The notes beneath the pieces are model-generated. The model was not told the origin of the DNA. It was given only the letters and a program-made list of their open reading frames with translations, and made no database searches. 6,242 bases of DNA. It comes from an uncultured Polyangiaceae bacterium. Lineage in GTDB: Bacteria > Myxococcota_A > Polyangia > Polyangiales > Polyangiaceae. Location of the stretch: assembly GCA_938004815.1 (NCBI GenBank), contig CALKVR010000011.1, forward strand, positions 1-6,242, in the 5' to 3' direction. Each line of letters opens with the position of its first letter. The stretch's first letter is position 1. This document shows, in pieces, positions 5,226 through 6,242 of the stretch. A program made the position numbers and the translations under genes.

Positions 5226-6242
5226 TCACTTGTGCACGTAAACGAGCGTGCCGCCCTGCGGCGCGACCGCGCCGTGCCACTCTTGCGGCACCGGGGGGTC
5301 GGTCCAGTCGAAGAGCCAGCGCGCGTCGGCGGGGGCGAGGTTCACGCAGCCGTGGCTCCGCTCTTTGCCGAAGTCGTCGTGCCAGTAGGCGGCGTGGAGC
5401 GCGTAGCCCTCGTGGAAGTATTGGATGTACGGGACGTCGCGCAGATCGAAAGACTCGTCGGCGCCCTCCTCGCCGTCCATCGTCCCGGATACGTGCTTGG
5501 CGCGGATGAGGAACGTGCCGCGCACGGTCGCGTGCGTCTCCGCCGGGTCCGACATCCCGCCGCGCCCGGTCGAGACGAGCGCGGCGTAGACGGGCTTTTC
5601 GCCCTCGTACGCGACGAGGAGCTGCTTCTTGATCGATACGCTGATCCACTTGCGCCCCTGCTCGGCGTGCTGGGCGCGGTCGTCCTTGAGATCGGCCACG
5701 ATCAGCCCCGTCGCGGGGAGCCAGAAACCCTGCGTCGTCTCGAGCAGGCCGCTGTCGCCGCCGTGCGTCTCGCCCGTGAGCTCGAAGCCGGTGCGGCCGG
5801 GCACTGCGCCGGCCTCACGGAACTGCGTCCCGGATTTTTCGTACTTCGACGTGCCCGACCGCAGCGTGAAGGCGGGCTTGCCCCCGTGCTCGAGCACGAT
5901 GCCGTGGAGCGCGCTGCCCTTGACCGGCTTCGTGCGATCCAGCGGGATCAAATCCAGCTCGGTGCTCAGCCCGAACTTGCGATCCGTCCAGTCGAAGATG
6001 CGCATCAAGCCGAACGCCGAGTCTTCGCGCGCGCGGCCTCGATGGACCGAATAGGCGAGGTTCTTCTCGCTCCCGTAAGGCTGCGGGAGCGGCTTTCCGG
6101 CGAGGAGGAACGGGGGCACCTCTTCGGTGGCGAGGGCCTCGAGGACGGGCGCCCTGAGGGCGACGTGCGTCCGGTACGTCGCGCCCTCGACGCGCTTTTG
6201 GTCGGACTCGGTCGGCAGGCGAAAGTAGAGGTGGGGGGCAGG
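5226..6242 (-). CDS. L,D-transpeptidase (YkuD domain), N-terminus cut by window edge
   Basis: Cell-envelope enzyme that forms L,D (3-3) peptidoglycan cross-links or attaches proteins to peptidoglycan through a Cys acyl-enzyme. The minus frame is open from the right edge to TGA at 5226-5228, giving 338 visible residues. A GTG lies at 6119, but coding-like sequence continues through 41 more in-frame codons to the edge, so the true start and any signal peptide lie outside. The YkuD domain covers about residues 198-325 of the visible part: it begins at KWISVSIKKQ, and the active site is H283 (LHAAYW) with SHGCVN (296-301), catalytic Cys299, matching the family [S/T]HGChN signature. The roughly 195 residues before it contain HLYFRLP near the edge and a GFWLPATG segment that could belong to an SH3-like or other wall-associated module; I cannot assign it. 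It is convergent with the hydrolase gene and probably an independent unit. Confidence 0.92.
   Translation of the reverse strand, partial: PAPHLYFRLPTESDQKRVEGATYRTHVALRAPVLEALATEEVPPFLLAGKPLPQPYGSEKNLAYSVHRGRAREDSAFGLMRIFDWTDRKFGLSTELDLIPLDRTKPVKGSALHGIVLEHGGKPAFTLRSGTSKYEKSGTQFREAGAVPGRTGFELTGETHGGDSGLLETTQGFWLPATGLIVADLKDDRAQHAEQGRKWISVSIKKQLLVAYEGEKPVYAALVSTGRGGMSDPAETHATVRGTFLIRAKHVSGTMDGEEGADESFDLRDVPYIQYFHEGYALHAAYWHDDFGKERSHGCVNLAPADARWLFDWTDPPVPQEWHGAVAPQGGTLVYVHK

Overview
The window is very GC-rich (roughly 70% by eye, with strong G/C at third codon positions). It holds five tightly packed protein genes, two of them cut by the window edges. A eukaryote-type (Hanks) Ser/Thr kinase with an Ala/Pro linker, near-absent intergenic space and a cyclic-nucleotide-binding metallo-hydrolase together suggest a large-genome Myxococcota-type (deltaproteobacterial) chromosome. 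That assignment is inference: no rRNA or other marker gene is present. I see no tRNA, rRNA, CRISPR array, transposase or integrase, so this looks like ordinary chromosome rather than a mobile island.

Layout. Positions 1098 down to 1 (minus) carry the N-terminal 366 residues of a Ser/Thr protein kinase that runs off the left edge. A 72-bp divergent gap follows, with an extended -10-like element for the kinase and a short inverted repeat. On the plus strand, three genes are packed head to tail: uridine kinase (1171-1824), a 12-helix MFS transporter (1824-2966, sharing one base with the kinase stop) and a 731-residue metallo-beta-lactamase-fold protein with two C-terminal cyclic-nucleotide-binding domains (2968-5163, one base after the transporter stop). 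A 62-bp convergent gap with three copies of a 7-bp repeat leads to a minus-strand L,D-transpeptidase (stop at 5226), which runs off the right edge without its start.

Most interesting is the 731-residue protein. Its order of domains (an N-terminal region of about 205 residues, an MBL hydrolase with all seven expected metal-ligand positions, one intact cNMP domain, one degenerate cNMP domain) recalls the Dictyostelium cGMP-stimulated phosphodiesterases GbpA/GbpB. A plausible reading is an allosterically controlled cyclic-nucleotide phosphodiesterase. It appears co-transcribed with a nucleoside kinase and a transporter, which would fit nucleotide signalling or salvage, but substrate and link are unproven. 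The divergent Ser/Thr kinase and the convergent cell-wall enzyme have no demonstrable functional tie to this unit.
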